Origin: Nereocystis luetkeana
Taxonomy: Eukaryota > Sar > Phaeophyceae > Laminariales > Laminariaceae
Reading direction: 5' to 3'
NCBI GenBank assembly: GCA_031213475.1
Contig: JARUPZ010000002.1
Span: 3,596,001 to 3,660,000, forward strand
DNA: 64,000 bases
The notes below the pieces were generated by a model. The model did not search any database, was not told where the DNA came from, and worked only from the letters and a program-made list of their open reading frames with translations. The translations under genes were made by a program, and so were the position numbers. Of the stretch, positions 23,581 to 34,748 are shown piece by piece (the stretch's first letter is position 1; every line of letters starts with the position of its first letter).

Positions 23581-25039
23581 CTAGTGTTGTTTAAGAGACC
23601 TGCGGAGACAGGCTGCGGTTAAAACAGCAAGGGACAGCAACATGGGGAAGGGGTGGCGCGGTAGCGCTTGATGGCAGTGTGCTCGGCTGCGAGAACGAGT
23701 AGCAAGCTGTTGGGTGGTCTATGGTAGATCTTTGCTTATACCTGGAGACAGGAGGTGACACAATATCTTGTCTACGCGGAATCACGTGGACGGCGGGGGG
23801 GGATAGGCGTTGGTGTGTGGTGTGTTCATCTTGTTTGCGTTCTGGATCGTTCTGGGTGGCTTCAAGTCGCGTAAACGATGTGAGTAGTAGTTGAGAGGGA
23901 TGGCAATAATTAACTGGTGCCATCATTATCTTTTAGGTTCGTTTCTCGGTCGATCCGTTCTTGTTTATTTCCGCCCCGATACAGGTGTCTCAGATGCATG
24001 CAATTCATTCAATTAAACCGGAACCATTCCAACGCGCGAACACGGGCGTTGTACATCCTGCGAGGGGATCCCTCCTTCCTGTTGAAGTTGATCCTTGACC
24101 CTCCGAGCTCCAAGCCACGCAGTTGGTTTCGTTGCCCCCGACTCCCCACCCTCCCCACTCCCCACACGGCAACGCACGCCCCCACCCCCGCGCACTCCAC
24201 AATACGCCCGCACTCTGTCGGGAACGAACATCGTGCAGATCTATCCGAGCCTCAGCAGGGACCGACCGTCCTATCCACTGCTGCTATCTTCCTCATTCGT
24301 GCCTGTTGCCACATGCCACACACACATGGTCCCATGGTCTGTCCCCGGTCCGTCCGTGTTTCGCCCAGACATTCCGTGTGTTTCCTTCTCTCTCCTCTCT
24401 CGTCACGTCCTCCATGATGAGCAGCTGGCAGAGAATATAGTGAAGCGCGCGTCCTCCTCTAGCCGCAGACACCCGACCTATTGCAACAGGATGCCGCTCG
24501 GTGCGGTTGAGGGCCCGCTAGGCACTGTCCTTCTCAAGGTTTGTGTGCGCACATGACACTTCACATAGCATGTCGGGCGTGGCCCAAGTACGCAACCAAT
24601 GCCGGCTGTCTACCTTTTTTCGGGAGACCGGGCAACCCATTCTACGAAGAAGGCGTAGATTCAGCTATATGTGTACTGACTTTTTTCAAAGAGTTTTTTC
24701 GGAAAAAACTTTGAATTTTCAGGTAACCTTTGGGCAAGAACTTTCGCGGAAAATTCCTGATCCTTATGTTCGCGGGATTTCCAGCTCAACGTTTTCTCAA
24801 TATAGTGGTGGGAAAAAGGTAAGAAGGGTTTCCACAAATGACACCAAAAGCTTTCTCCCTAACCGACATCGAAGGCGTTATCCGCTCTCGATTTACTCTA
24901 CAAACACCCCATGATATTTGAGACTGCAGTACTTTCCCGGTATCCATCTCCGCATGACGTGAGGCTACGGTAGGCTCCCTCCGATCCCCCGAGCCCCTCT
25001 CTAACTATTACTATAAATGCATGACGCAGCAATTTTCAA
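23581..25039. other. Spacer between satellite arrays
   Basis: No gene is recognised. Plus-strand open frames of about 120-165 codons (23917-24417 and 24543-24914) are proline- or arginine-rich and show no known domain. A minus-strand frame at 23591-23926 is equally unsupported. Confidence 0.35.
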
Positions 25040-25700
25040 ACGTGGTTGTCAGGACAACTATTTAGAACACATTTTGTTGCGCAGCTTCTCCCAACAGTAC
25101 GTGTCCGTGGACAACTAGTTGCGCAGGTTTTCACCACGGCAGTTGCCTGAGGCGTTCTACGATAGAGGTTCACTCAATTTTTTCTGAGGCCCCTCACGTA
25201 AGGAGCTCCATACCTCATCCGAAAACTGACTTCAGCAAAAAACAAATTGCATCTCGGTGGATAACCCCATGGCCCAAGTATACAAACAGAGTATTTTTCC
25301 GAACACAATATTGACATTCCGACGATTCTGAGTTAACGGACCCCGTCATTCAGAAAACCTTTTAGCGGAAATGTGCTACCTCTATCGTGGAACGCTTCGC
25401 CTGCAGACAACTGGTTGCGCAGTGTTTAAAAAAAGGAGTTGCCTGCCGACAAAGCGTTGCGCAGGATTTCGAAACAGTAGTAATTGTCTGCAGACAAATA
25501 GTTGCGCAGGTTTTCCAAACATTAGTTGCCCGGAGACAAACAGTTGCGCAGGTTTTCAAAATAATAGTTGGCTCCAGACAATTAGTTGCGCTGCTTTTCA
25601 CAACAGTAATACTTGCCTGCAGATCAACAGTTGCGTAGTTACCCGCAGACAAATATTTGCGCAGGGTTTTCAAGAAGTAGTTACCTGCCAGACAACTATC
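25040..25700. repeat. Degenerate satellite of TTGCGCAG units, array 2
   Basis: This array has the same unit as array 1 (GCAGACAAATAG, TTGCGCAG, GTTTTCAAAACAGTAGTTGCC). It is split by the family C MITE at 25153-25394, with satellite units on both sides. Units are irregular in length and sequence, indicating old amplification. Confidence 0.8.
25153..25394. mobile_element. MITE family C, full copy in satellite
   Basis: This 242 bp element has ends CGTTCTACGATAGAGG and the complementary right end. It is collinear in inverted sense with the copy at 4392 and in direct sense with the partial copy at 1-124. It lies inside the TTGCGCAG satellite. Confidence 0.85.
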
Positions 25701-28700
25701 AACTACTACTGTAGTTGTACGGGGTGTGCATCTATTGGTGACAGGTGCCGGACGGGAAACCCTACAAAACGTCCCCATGGATGACTATCCTACCACCACG
25801 CAGTAGCCTGACACGCCATACAGCCGAACAAAACCCCCCCGTCTGCTCCATCCACTACATAGAGTACTACTGACCGTGTGTACGGTACATGTTTACTAAC
25901 CAACGACCGTCACATTTCCGGATAGACAGCCCTACTCGTGTAAGAAACAAAGGCAATAAGAAGAATAACAGAACATATGTTCAACCTGAAAATCGTACCC
26001 ACGGGTACGTTTGAACTAGAGCCTCAAATTTACCTGACATTCTACGTTTCACAACGGAAATGCCACCCTCCTAGACAAAAGTCCTTCCCAAAACCTTATC
26101 GATAGTGAAGTATACGCGTTGCGTTCACTTGTACTCCTCGCGTGTGTATTGCATGCTCTCTGCTCACGCGCAGGTGTGACCGTTGCAAGCGATGCAATAA
26201 GGTGTTTGAGGCTTTCTCCGACGCAAGCGACATAGACCCGGAGGATGTCCCACCCTAGCTAGCTACAAGACCAAAAACGCCGACTGCTGCCACCGCGTCT
26301 ATCATCCACCAACGCGCACAAGTTGACGCCCGTTATCAATACATCCTGCTGCGCGAGTTCCTGGAGACCCTGGAAGCGATGCCTTACTTCCTTCCTAGCC
26401 TGCGCCGGCGAAAACGATTGAGGGTGCTGTGGCCGCGGCGAGCACGCGACGAAGCTTGTCTTCGCTCTCGTCTACCTTCATCGGTGTTCACGAGCTGGTT
26501 GTTGAGTGACGTGCTGAGAGTTTTCATATTTATACAGCATCATGAAACTATTTGAATAACCAAGTATACGCCGTTCGCCCATAGACCCCAAACTCGTTTT
26601 CTCCCATGCATTTCCCCCCTTAATTTGATCTTTGTTTTCTCGCGAAAGCCCCAACCAAAGACAAGTAACAACGCGCGACAGCAGGGTACAGTGTATGTAG
26701 ACTTGCCAAAGCGGCAGGTGCTTACGTTAATTCAAGTCTTGCTTTCTTGCTACGAGTACCCTTCCTTGGTGGAAAACAGCATCTCCAATTTCCCACAAAT
26801 AAACGTGCTAACGAAGGCTTTTGGGGGAATGATTTGAAGGACAAAGTTGAGAAAAACGAACCCAAGTAATCGAAAATCCCAATTCCCCTGCACATTTTGT
26901 GGAGGTGCGAGTCGGGAGAGAATTTGGCGACGACCTGATACATATCAACTACACGCGGTCAGTCGCTAGTGGGAGACTTGCCGACTAAAGTCAGTCGAGC
27001 CAAACGAGCCGGAATAGATCCCCCCAAGCCGAGGAGGGGGGGGGCGCTGCAGGTGCACCTGGCAGGCCCACCCAAGACAATAATAACGGTTTTTGGCTCT
27101 TCTTTTGTTCTTAGACAAAAGCAACATATATGGTCGACGTAGACTCATGGGCGTTCCACAAACTAAAACCGGGTTCAGTTCACACAAGAAACGCGTACAA
27201 CATACGGTAAATGTAGGTCTCTACGGCATGAACTCCAGACAAGTGGACCGTCACATCAGTTCGATTCAGTTTTAACATGGCCTGGAGGGAATACGAGCGA
27301 TATGTACGTACTTCGTGCTACACTGTTGTATGCCTGGTATATTATTCAAGGGCAGCCGTGGATAAATTTGTCACCCGAATAAAAACCTTGAATCTAGCCG
27401 GCTTGCTGCGCGGCTTCTCATGCTTCAGGCTGTAGAGCGCCGTTTGCAGGTCGTGTGCAGTAGCCAGGGTGGTCCGCGGCCGCCAACAGCCACAAACTTC
27501 GCCGACGGCATCTCCGCCCCGAGCGTTGGCATCGGGTACACCAGGGGTGACACTATCGGCACCGTCGAGAGTGGTGGCACGTTCCGCCGTGCGTGTGTGC
27601 GTGTGGATCGCCTGGCGCGCGTTGCAGTGTCACAGGGCATGGGCGGTATCCGCAGCTCGCATCGAATTCACGCTCCAAAGCTGTATCCCGCAATAAAAAC
27701 GCCTTCCTACACTCAACACTTCAGGAAACCCAGTACGTCGGATAGTCGGCCCGTCCGTTTCACTGCCTCTTACGTAGAGTTACCGTACGTATATACCAAG
27801 GGAGAAAGCACACCCCAGTGATGACATTTTTTCGACCTCTCAACATATAATCACGGGGGTGTGCTGTTTGTTGTGAGGGTGTGTTCTATCTAACGCACCT
27901 CCGGTGATAAACAACACGCACGGGACGCCCGCAGCTAGGGGGTGCGGTACCGAGGGGAATTGGTAGCCGGGGGGTGCAACAACGAGGGGATGTCCAACCG
28001 TAGTAAGGGTGGCTGAAATTGATGTTAATGCAGAAGACCTCTCGGTCAGACTGCAGATAGCGAGACAAAAAGACGGTGTCATGTGTGAAGGTAAGGGGGT
28101 GACACCGGCAACAAGGCTCGCGATAAAAATGGGTTCCTCGTAGCAAAAACGCGATAGGCTTTGGTCTGAACAACCCTGATTGCTTTCCCATTTCCACGCA
28201 ATCCGGCCGGTGATGGGACCCAAGCTTGAAACCGGAAAGCGACAGCGAAAATCTCCGGCTTGCTGCCTTGCCGTAGAACGGATACCGGTAGGGCATGAAG
28301 TGGCTATTGCGACAGCGCAACTCCCGGGTTGGAATTACTTGCTGTTTAGCGCAACTCTAGGTTTTGCGCCGTGCAACCTTTTGGGCAAACAAACTGTTGG
28401 GCACGTCCTTCCCGCCGGAGGCACGAAGTTTTCGTTGAGGCGCCTTTTTTGTCTCGGCTGTGGTCCAAACATTATGGTTTGGGTGTCTTGACACACTTTT
28501 GGTCAAGTGTTTGTACAGCATGTACTGACGCAATTGACACGCGTGTAAGGTATGTATACAGCCTCTCTCTGGTAGTTTGTTAATCCTCACTTTCACTTTC
28601 CAGCTAACTCGTAGGAGGTTTCGCCCTCAGCGATCTTCAGGACAAGCCGTGGCCACCAAGTGCGGTCCCTTCCCCCCGGTACGTGCCTTCATTTCCCGCT

Positions 28701-29085
28701 GCTCGTTCATTTTATCGAAGGTCGCTTATATAACTCGCGCTCTCGTGCTTTCGGCTAAATCAATATACCTGGTACCTGGTATTAAATTTTAATATTGTTC
28801 ATGAAAGAATAAGTCCTCACAAGTACGGATGCACTCGGTGAGGCTCGAATCCACGAAATTAATCTTATGATACCACTGTGATAGGGACGCGGACCACCTA
28901 CCTAGCCACCGGCGACGCCGGTTCGTTTGTACCAGTATAAATTGCTGAATTGTGTATCCTGCACGAGGCCATACAAAACCCCTTGTATAGAATAAGCAAG
29001 CTCGATCGAAGTATCAGACACAGGTTGCAAAGATGAGTTTCAACCAAACCCTCGATCTCACAGCTGTCGTTTTGATATTTTATTA
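25701..29085. other. Intergenic, a few coding-like stretches
   Basis: No gene is recognised. At about 26174-26260 a plus-strand stretch after CACGCGCAG encodes CDRCKRCNKVFEAFSD, with a CxxCxxC pattern, then a stop. The same frame stays open from there to about 26550 with an Arg/Leu-rich stretch. Neither has an identified family. Frames at 27420-27821 and 27840-28320 show no domain. TACCTGGTA occurs twice in overlap at 28766 and 28773. Confidence 0.35.
28825..28915 (-). ncRNA. Possible tRNA-like promoter pair (SINE head or decayed tRNA)
   Basis: Read on the minus strand, TGGCTAGGTAGGTGG fits an A box and GGATTCGAGCC approximates a B box about 45 bp later, the spacing found in tRNA genes. The acceptor stem does not pair, so this is not a working tRNA gene. 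It may be the head of a tRNA-derived SINE or a coincidence. Confidence 0.3.
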
Positions 29086-29181
29086 TTACGGGGGGCTATA
29101 GTTAATAGGACCAAATATTGTGCGTAAAAATAGGTAAATATATACCGGTAGGTTTTTGTGTAGACCACAGGTCCCCCGTAA
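29086..29181. mobile_element. Mariner-type MITE family A, internally shortened
   Basis: TA precedes TTACGGGGGGCTATAGTT and follows CAGGTCCCCCGTAA. The right arm lacks the CTATTAACTATGG part found in sister copies, so about ten bases were lost. It lies in a stretch (CTCACAGCTGTCGTTTTG) that resembles 48910-48940. Confidence 0.85.
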
Positions 29182-29363
29182 TAGTGCGGGGTATGCCAGG
29201 TGGAAAACAGCAAAAGTGGGGATCATACCAAAATGACCAAGAAGCAGAAAAAAAACGTACCGGTACTCGACTCTTTCGTGCCAGCCAGGTACGTACTACT
29301 AACGGCCACACGCTGTGTCTGCATCTCCATGATAGTATCACGAAATGCTTGAACTTTCCAGCC

Positions 29364-29460
29364 TTAACCCCTTTAGAACCGCAGTCCCGTTTTGGGGATA
29401 AATCACTCAAATTCTAAGTAACTTGTCCCCAAAACGGGACTGCGGTCCTAAAAGGGTTAG
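29364..29460. mobile_element. PiggyBac-type MITE family B copy
   Basis: TTAA at the left is followed by CCCCTTTAGAACCGCAGTCC. The right arm ends GGACTGCGGTCCTAAAAGGG, then TTAG, so the right border is mutated by one base. The inner arms (TTTTGGGGA.AA) pair around a short AT loop. Confidence 0.8.
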
Positions 29461-29737
29461 TAAGTCCTTTATGAATGCTTCTATTAAGATTGATATTGAT
29501 ATATTATTGTAGAATTCTACACAGCAGTAAGTAGTACATACATTAAATTGCGAGAGTGCCGGTGTAGACGAAGAATTCGCGGGGGCTTTCACGGGGGGTA
29601 CACTTTTTATTGTATTTTTCAAGACATTTCCTCGGCATTTTTGTTGCGGTTTTGTGCGCGAAGTTTTGCGCGAAGTGGCGTTTTTTTCATGTGTCTTTTG
29701 TGTACAGTAGTAGTGCTGTTATTGTTACAACTAATAA

Positions 29738-30188
29738 GGCTCATCCTTATCGGAGAGCTTTTTTTCCAAAATTTCCACAGTTTGGAAATAATTGGAGATA
29801 TGTATCGATATACGGAGGCGTTCTGTCACTATTCGTGAAATTCTCCAGAAGCAAAAATATCAAATTCGTTAACATTCCAATATTTGGGGAAAAAAAACAG
29901 GAAAATATGAAAGATTGAAAAATTGCGCGAAAAAAAAGTCGAAAAATTATTTTTTTTAAACTCTCGGAGAGCTATCTTCCTAATTTTCCAAAGTTTGGAA
30001 ATAATTGGAGATATGTACCGATATACGGAGGCGTTGTGTCACTATTCGCGAAATTCTCCAGAAGCAAAAATATCAAGTTCGTTAACATTCCAATATTTGA
30101 AAAAAAACAGGAAAATATGGAAGATTGAAAAATTGCGCGAAAAAAACGTCGAAATTTTGGAAAAAAAGCTCTCCGATAAGAATGACCC
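29738..30188. mobile_element. TIR element with internal tandem duplication
   Basis: Inverted ends of about 38 bp (GGCTCATCCTTATCGGAGAG and its near-complement ending TAAGAATGACCC) bound a 451 bp element. Most of the interior is a direct duplication with period 214 bp, containing GGAGATATGTACCGATATAC and ATATCAAGTTCGTTAACATT. TAA precedes the left end and TAT follows the right, loosely compatible with a PIF/Harbinger-type 3 bp target duplication. It has no coding capacity. Confidence 0.65.
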
Positions 30189-30224
30189 TATTAATAGTAA
30201 CAGCGTTCTTCGCAGTAAAAAACG

Positions 30225-30335
30225 TTCTTTCGTACCCATCGACATCCAGCCCAACCGGTGTCCGTGCCGGTTTTTCTACTCTAGAGAGAAACATGCCATG
30301 TATGTGGTCACAAAACTCCGCACGCAGCGATAGGT
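30225..30335 (+). repeat. Dispersed repeat E, fragment
   Basis: This stretch matches the family by ACGTTCTTTC, then ATCGACATCCAGC, then GTGTCCGTGCCG and ATGTGGTCACAAA. It is diverged. It is followed by two overlapping TACCTGGTA sites at 30392 and 30399. Confidence 0.65.
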
Positions 30336-30439
30336 GCCACTTACAAGTATTGTTGCTGGTATTGATGGTCTTAATATTTATCTCTGTCGCGTACCTGGTA
30401 CCTGGTAGTTTTTTTACCACACAACTTGCATCTCTCTAT

Positions 30440-30525
30440 TAATGGGATTGAAGAATCGGGGCACGGACACTGGTTGTGCTGGATGTCGGTAGAATGAACA
30501 GTTTAATGTGAAGAAGACACAGACA
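30440..30525 (-). repeat. Dispersed repeat E, fragment
   Basis: The core GAAGAATCGGGGCACGGACA, then CTGGTTGTGCTGGATGTCG and GTTTAATGTGAAGAA, identifies the family in reverse orientation. The rest of the unit is missing. Confidence 0.65.
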
Positions 30526-30721
30526 CATGATGAGTAGACGACGCGATGCCTCCTCCATACGACAGGCACGACATAATAACTCGAAAAACAGGAGAGAACA
30601 AAAATAACTAGGAAAAAAAAAATTGAAAGAACGGAAACAAACATCAAATTTTTAAGCTGTCGTGCCACCCCACCCACCTATTAATAGTACACGAAAAGAA
30701 CACCACCATGATTTTCTCATA

Positions 30722-31040
30722 ATCACTTCATCTTTCTTTCATTTTGTTGTGAAAGGAGTCTTGCGGCGTGGGTGGATGATGAGCTTTCTGTGCTTGTTTC
30801 GCTTTGGCTGATACATCCTCTCCGGGGGTGGGGCATACCAGGTAGTTGACGAACGAAGGACGGAGACGGCAGACAGGGTAGCAAGGTACTATTAATCAAT
30901 TGTAATAGACCGAACATCACTTGTAGGGAGAACCTGCTACTCGCATGATACCACAAACTGCTGCGCTACCAGGAGGGTACTACTATGTGCTTCGGCGTGT
31001 CTGTTATTTCCCTTGGTTTTCCTTAGCTCGTTTGCCACAT
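30722..31040 (+). repeat. Dispersed repeat H (LINE-tail related)
   Basis: This unit shares GGAGACGGCAGACAGGGTAG, then a stretch ending ACCACAAACTGCTG, with copies at 33570, 42290 and 48010 and with the 3' ends of both LINE relics. It may be a 5'-truncated LINE 3' end or a SINE using that tail. A TACCAGGTA site (30836) is inserted where other copies read continuously. Confidence 0.6.
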
Positions 31041-31244
31041 CACCTGCGGGGAAGCCCGATAATTTATTTTTTCGCGTTTCCTTATTTTATTCTCTTTCGA
31101 TTCGGTCTTCGGTTTCAGGGATGTATATCAACTCATAATCACGTGTTGATTATGATTAATATCTGGTGATTCATTTTAGTCATTCATGTGATCATATTTT
31201 GCTCATTTAATGATTATTAGTCAAATACCAGGTATTGATTATTA

Positions 31245-32070
31245 GGGCCCATCTTAACGGGGATTTTCATTTTTTTCAATTGTTTTCTTGTTTTTTTTCT
31301 AATTTAATTTGCATCTGATCGGCCGAAGAGTGAACGACCCAAGCAGGCAAACTAGAAAAATTGAATTTGAGCGAAAAGTCTTTTGGGACTTTTTTCGTGT
31401 GATTTTTCGAATTCCAATGTGGAATTCGGGAGTTCGTCGGACTTGACGTAGCATGTTCAAGGTCGGTCAACACCCTCGGTGGAGTCTGGGGCGATTCTAG
31501 GCCGCTTCAGCGACCACGATCGAGGCGATAAAACGCGAACCTCAACGAGAGGTGCCCGGAGCAATAGCCGCGCCCACGCCCACATACCATAGCACATCGT
31601 ATCCCGGTGTTGGCGCCTCAAAAGTAATCATGGCGGTCGCAATCCCAATTTTAGATCGGCCAACAATCTCGAAATCGAGCTGCTGAGCAAAAAAACGGAG
31701 GATACGCTCGGGACCTCGATAGCTGCATCACCGCTGCTGTTCCGCACGTGGCGCTTGAGGGCTTCCTCCGCCCACCCAAGACACCCAGAAAGTGATAGAT
31801 TCCTGTCCTGCGCGACCAAAAATTAAAAGAGGCGGGCGGCGGCGCGCACGCGAAAGCGCAAACCTTCGCTCTCGTCTACGCGCGTCGCTGTTTGTCTGCT
31901 GGGCGTTGTGTGACGCGGCGCGTTCGTCCAGACATATTTTTTTATCGACAACTATTAATAGTACGCTGTTCCACGATAGGACCCGAACACGTTTTTTTTT
32001 CTAAATCATACTGAAATTCATTGAAATTAATTTTTTACGTCCATATAGGGTTCCCCGTTAAGATGGGCCC
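31245..32070. mobile_element. 826 bp TIR element nested in hAT relic
   Basis: Perfect inverted ends GGGCCCATCTTAACGGGG bound the element, flanked by TTA on the left and ATA on the right. A 3 bp TWA-like target and GGG..CCC ends would fit PIF/Harbinger. A short open stretch at 31790-32000 (Arg-rich) shows no known transposase domain. It has inserted near the left end of the hAT relic. Confidence 0.65.
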
Positions 32071-32292
32071 ATAGTTCAACTTATCATTAGAATAATGATA
32101 GAAAAGAGGCATTTCTTTTTGTAACTGTAAAAAAACGTGCCCGCGGCGCAACCAACAGGAATCTATCAACCGGGCAGAAAAAGGGACCAAGACAAGCACC
32201 GTAGAAGAAGAGGTGAAAAAAGCCGACGCTGAGGTTGGCGAAAACGTCTCTCGGCGGTCTCATGCGGGAGGTGGTAGCGAGTAAGAGTCTTC

Positions 32293-32740
32293 TTGAGAAG
32301 GAAGACCAAAGATGACGCACAAGGTGAAGCTGCGGCTTCCTGCCAAAGAAGCGACGAACGCTATTATTATCAACGCTGCCCGAAAAAAAACGATATCATA
32401 AACGAATGGGCGCTCTCCAAGTCGGAAACGGTTACAGAGGGTGCGGTCGGAGCCGCAGGCGGGCCCCTCTCGAGTGGTGGCAAAATGCCTCGCGCATCTA
32501 TCTATCCCCATATTGACACGCTAGCCCGCAAGAACCTTGCGGTTCAAGCGTCATCTATCTGCCGCATCCGAACGCGTATTTTCCGTAGGCGGACTTGTTT
32601 TCAACAAGCGCAATCGTCTGGGGTGGGAGAGGGTGGAGGATATAATTTTCCTTCACGAAAGCATGGAAGCTCAAACTCTGGTAGGAGATTCCGCTGTTGT
32701 ATTCTGTATGGATGGACTGTTACTTATTACTCAGTAACTT
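32293..32740 (+). pseudogene. hAT transposase C-terminal dimerisation region
   Basis: The conserved hAT C-terminal block is clear: LARKNLAVQASS followed by AASERVFSVGGLVFNKRNRL and VEDIIFLHESM. It is split over two frames, with a shift near 32550 between QASS and AASERV. A further shift lies upstream, where PLEWWQNASR (other frame) precedes YPHIDTLARK. The upstream RNase H-like catalytic part and BED finger are not recognisable. The gene is dead. Confidence 0.85.
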
Positions 32741-33269
32741 GTAGGGTCCCGTCAGGGTTCTGCTTGCAGCGCAGCGAAGGATGGCCGCCATCTATCTACC
32801 ATGCATGCTTTAGGAGATAATATAGCGCATTTCGTTGTATCGTAAGCACGTGAATAGAGGCAACATACCAAGGGGGGGTACGCGTTTTGAGGGGCTTTAT
32901 TGGGGCTGTGGTGCCTCTGACTCTTTGCGTGCAGTGGAACAGAGAAGCAGCTGTATTACGTTGAACAGTAGGCTACGCTACTGAGAGGGCATGCGGGGGG
33001 AGGGAATCCGTGCAGGAGCACAGCAGGGCCCCATTCGGCAAGCCACCGCCGGAATCTGTGAAAAACCGTTGAAAATGATCAAAATAATCAACCAAAATCA
33101 TTATTAGAATCGCATCATCGCCGGGTTGATCGCGTTGACTACAATCAACTAATCATGATTAAATCAACCCGATTTGGCCGAATTAATCAACAATCAAATC
33201 AACTCCGAAAATGGGTTGATGTACGTACATCCCTATTTGTTTTACGTTTTTTTGTTCTCTTTTATAGAA

Positions 33270-33485
33270 TGTATGTGACGTGCCTGTCGCATCCACAATG
33301 TTCACATGGTATTGCATTTTCATTGTCTGCTCTGCCTACTCCATCACATTGTTTTATTTATGTGGTGTAGTTTTGGGACCACAGGACGTGCCTTTCCTAA
33401 GGTTGAAGAATCGACACGGACACTGGTTGTGCTGAAAGTCGAAGGGTAGAACAGAAATAATGGTTTAATGTGCAAAAACACACAC
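33270..33485 (-). repeat. Dispersed repeat E copy
   Basis: Reading the minus strand, CATTATTTCTG, then GACTTTCAGCACAACCAGTG and TCCGTGTCGATTCTTCAACC, follows the family order and extends to GCGACAGGCACGTCAC. It lies just outside the right end of the hAT relic. Confidence 0.75.
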
Positions 33486-33569
33486 ACCATAAATATATAC
33501 GATAAGCAGAGCAAAACTAAAAAAAAAAAAAAAAAGAACAGGCACACCAAGGCACGAAAAAAAAACACC

Positions 33570-33800
33570 CTCCATGTACTCGTAGCCGCAGCAGCTTATG
33601 GTACGCGTACTTAGCATAGCTACGTTATACCTGGTACCTACGAGGAAGTCTGTCTGGTAGCTTGCTACCCTGTCTGCTGTCTCCATCTCACTTTCATCAA
33701 CTATATCCCACACCCGGAGAGGATGCGTTACGCAATACGAAACGAAGCAAAGCAGGTTCGTCATCCACTTACGAAACAAGACTGAAGAAGAACAAGACTC
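33570..33800 (-). repeat. Dispersed repeat H copy
   Basis: On the minus strand it reads GACGAACCTGCTTTGCTTCG, then GGAGACAGCAGACAGGGTAG and CATAAGCTGCTGCGGC, in the same order as the copy at 42290. A TACCTGGTA site at 33628 interrupts the unit. Confidence 0.65.
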
Positions 33801-33929
33801 CTGCCTTAAGGGCAAGAAGACTCCTGCCTTAAGGGAAAGAAGGACGACGAAATATGAAAAGTGACTTAGAAAATCATGGAGGATCAAAGCGCAAACGAAG
33901 AAAAAATAAAAAGGAAGATCACGTCTGAA

Positions 33930-34748
33930 CCAGCTGGAGCAGTTGGCGGCATAAGTGGCATAGACATGTTCCACTTCCTAGTCGGCCTGGTGCCTTGCGA
34001 CCCTGTCTGCCGTCTCCTTCCTACTTTCGGGCACCGCGATTTTCCTTCCACTCTTTCTGTTGTCCTCCCTGCCCCCGTTCCCTTACCACGCACGGTGGAT
34101 GCCCGGCACTGCCTACTCAGCTGTGACTCATCCTCGTACCACCTCACCATGAACCCTTCGGCTGCTTTAAGGACCCTCCGTACCACTCCCCCGCCTTTTT
34201 GCTCAGGAGACCACAGCGGAGTGCTCAACTCCAAACAAGGGGGACTGTTACGTTGGTCCGTCGATGGCTCGGAGCTCCCTAACTAAGGTCTTCGACCATT
34301 CATGTATGCCAAGTCTTACTTTACTGTCCCGCCAGGTCTCGGATTCTCGCCTCCAGCTATCGTCCCGAACATCACCCGCCAGGGCCATCGCTCCTTGCTT
34401 TGCCGTACCACGGTCTCTGTGAACAAGAGCCGGCGTCCAAGGACGGTCGTTTCGATGCTCTCGCAACGCGCCATCATCTTTGAGAGCCTTCGCGATCGAG
34501 AGGGTGGCGTGGTCAGCATGAAATCGGCGCCGGAAGCCAATGACTCGCAAGAGGACTTGGAGGTGAGCCGCTCGAAGCTTGACAAAGCGTTCCGCTTTGA
34601 GAGTCCACGTCACACAGCCGTACAGCAGGGTCTCAATTTCCTCGGCGTTCAGCATTCGAAGCTTCAGGCTAAGCGGGGCGGTCGCCCTGTCATACAACTC
34701 CGGGCCGAGCCGTTTGGGGCATGCCCTCATGAGACGGATCCGTCGGTC
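33930..34748 (-). mobile_element. LINE relic, C-terminal RT region and 3' UTR
   Basis: This is a minus-strand non-LTR retrotransposon fragment. The frame at 34730-34248 reads through the post-RT region typical of a widespread LINE group (ETLLYGCVTWTL, then the Arg-rich LLRVIGFRRRFH) and ends in a stop after RELRAIDGPT. The 3' UTR runs to about 33930 and includes the H-core GGAGACGGCAGACAGGGT. It matches the 3' part of the LINE at 45400-47490. The 5' side is cut at 34749 by the Harbinger-type MITE pair. Confidence 0.85.

Larger units (their letters stand above)
31116..33235 (+). mobile_element. hAT DNA transposon relic
   Basis: The left end CAGGGATGTATATCAACTC and right end (complement TAGGGATGTACGTACATC) form hAT-like termini. 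Flanking 8-mers TTCGGTTT and TTTGTTTT agree at 6 of 8 positions, consistent with an aged 8 bp target duplication. Subterminal AATCAACC/GGTTGATT repeats occur at the right end. Inside lie a second TIR element (31245-32070) and the transposase C-terminus (32293-32740). Confidence 0.7.

Noticed and set aside
31790-32000. Arg-rich frame inside the 826-bp TIR element, similar to a stretch near 26450
   Set aside because: Only a short shared run (CTTCGCTCTCGTCTAC) supports the likeness; no transposase motif is present.
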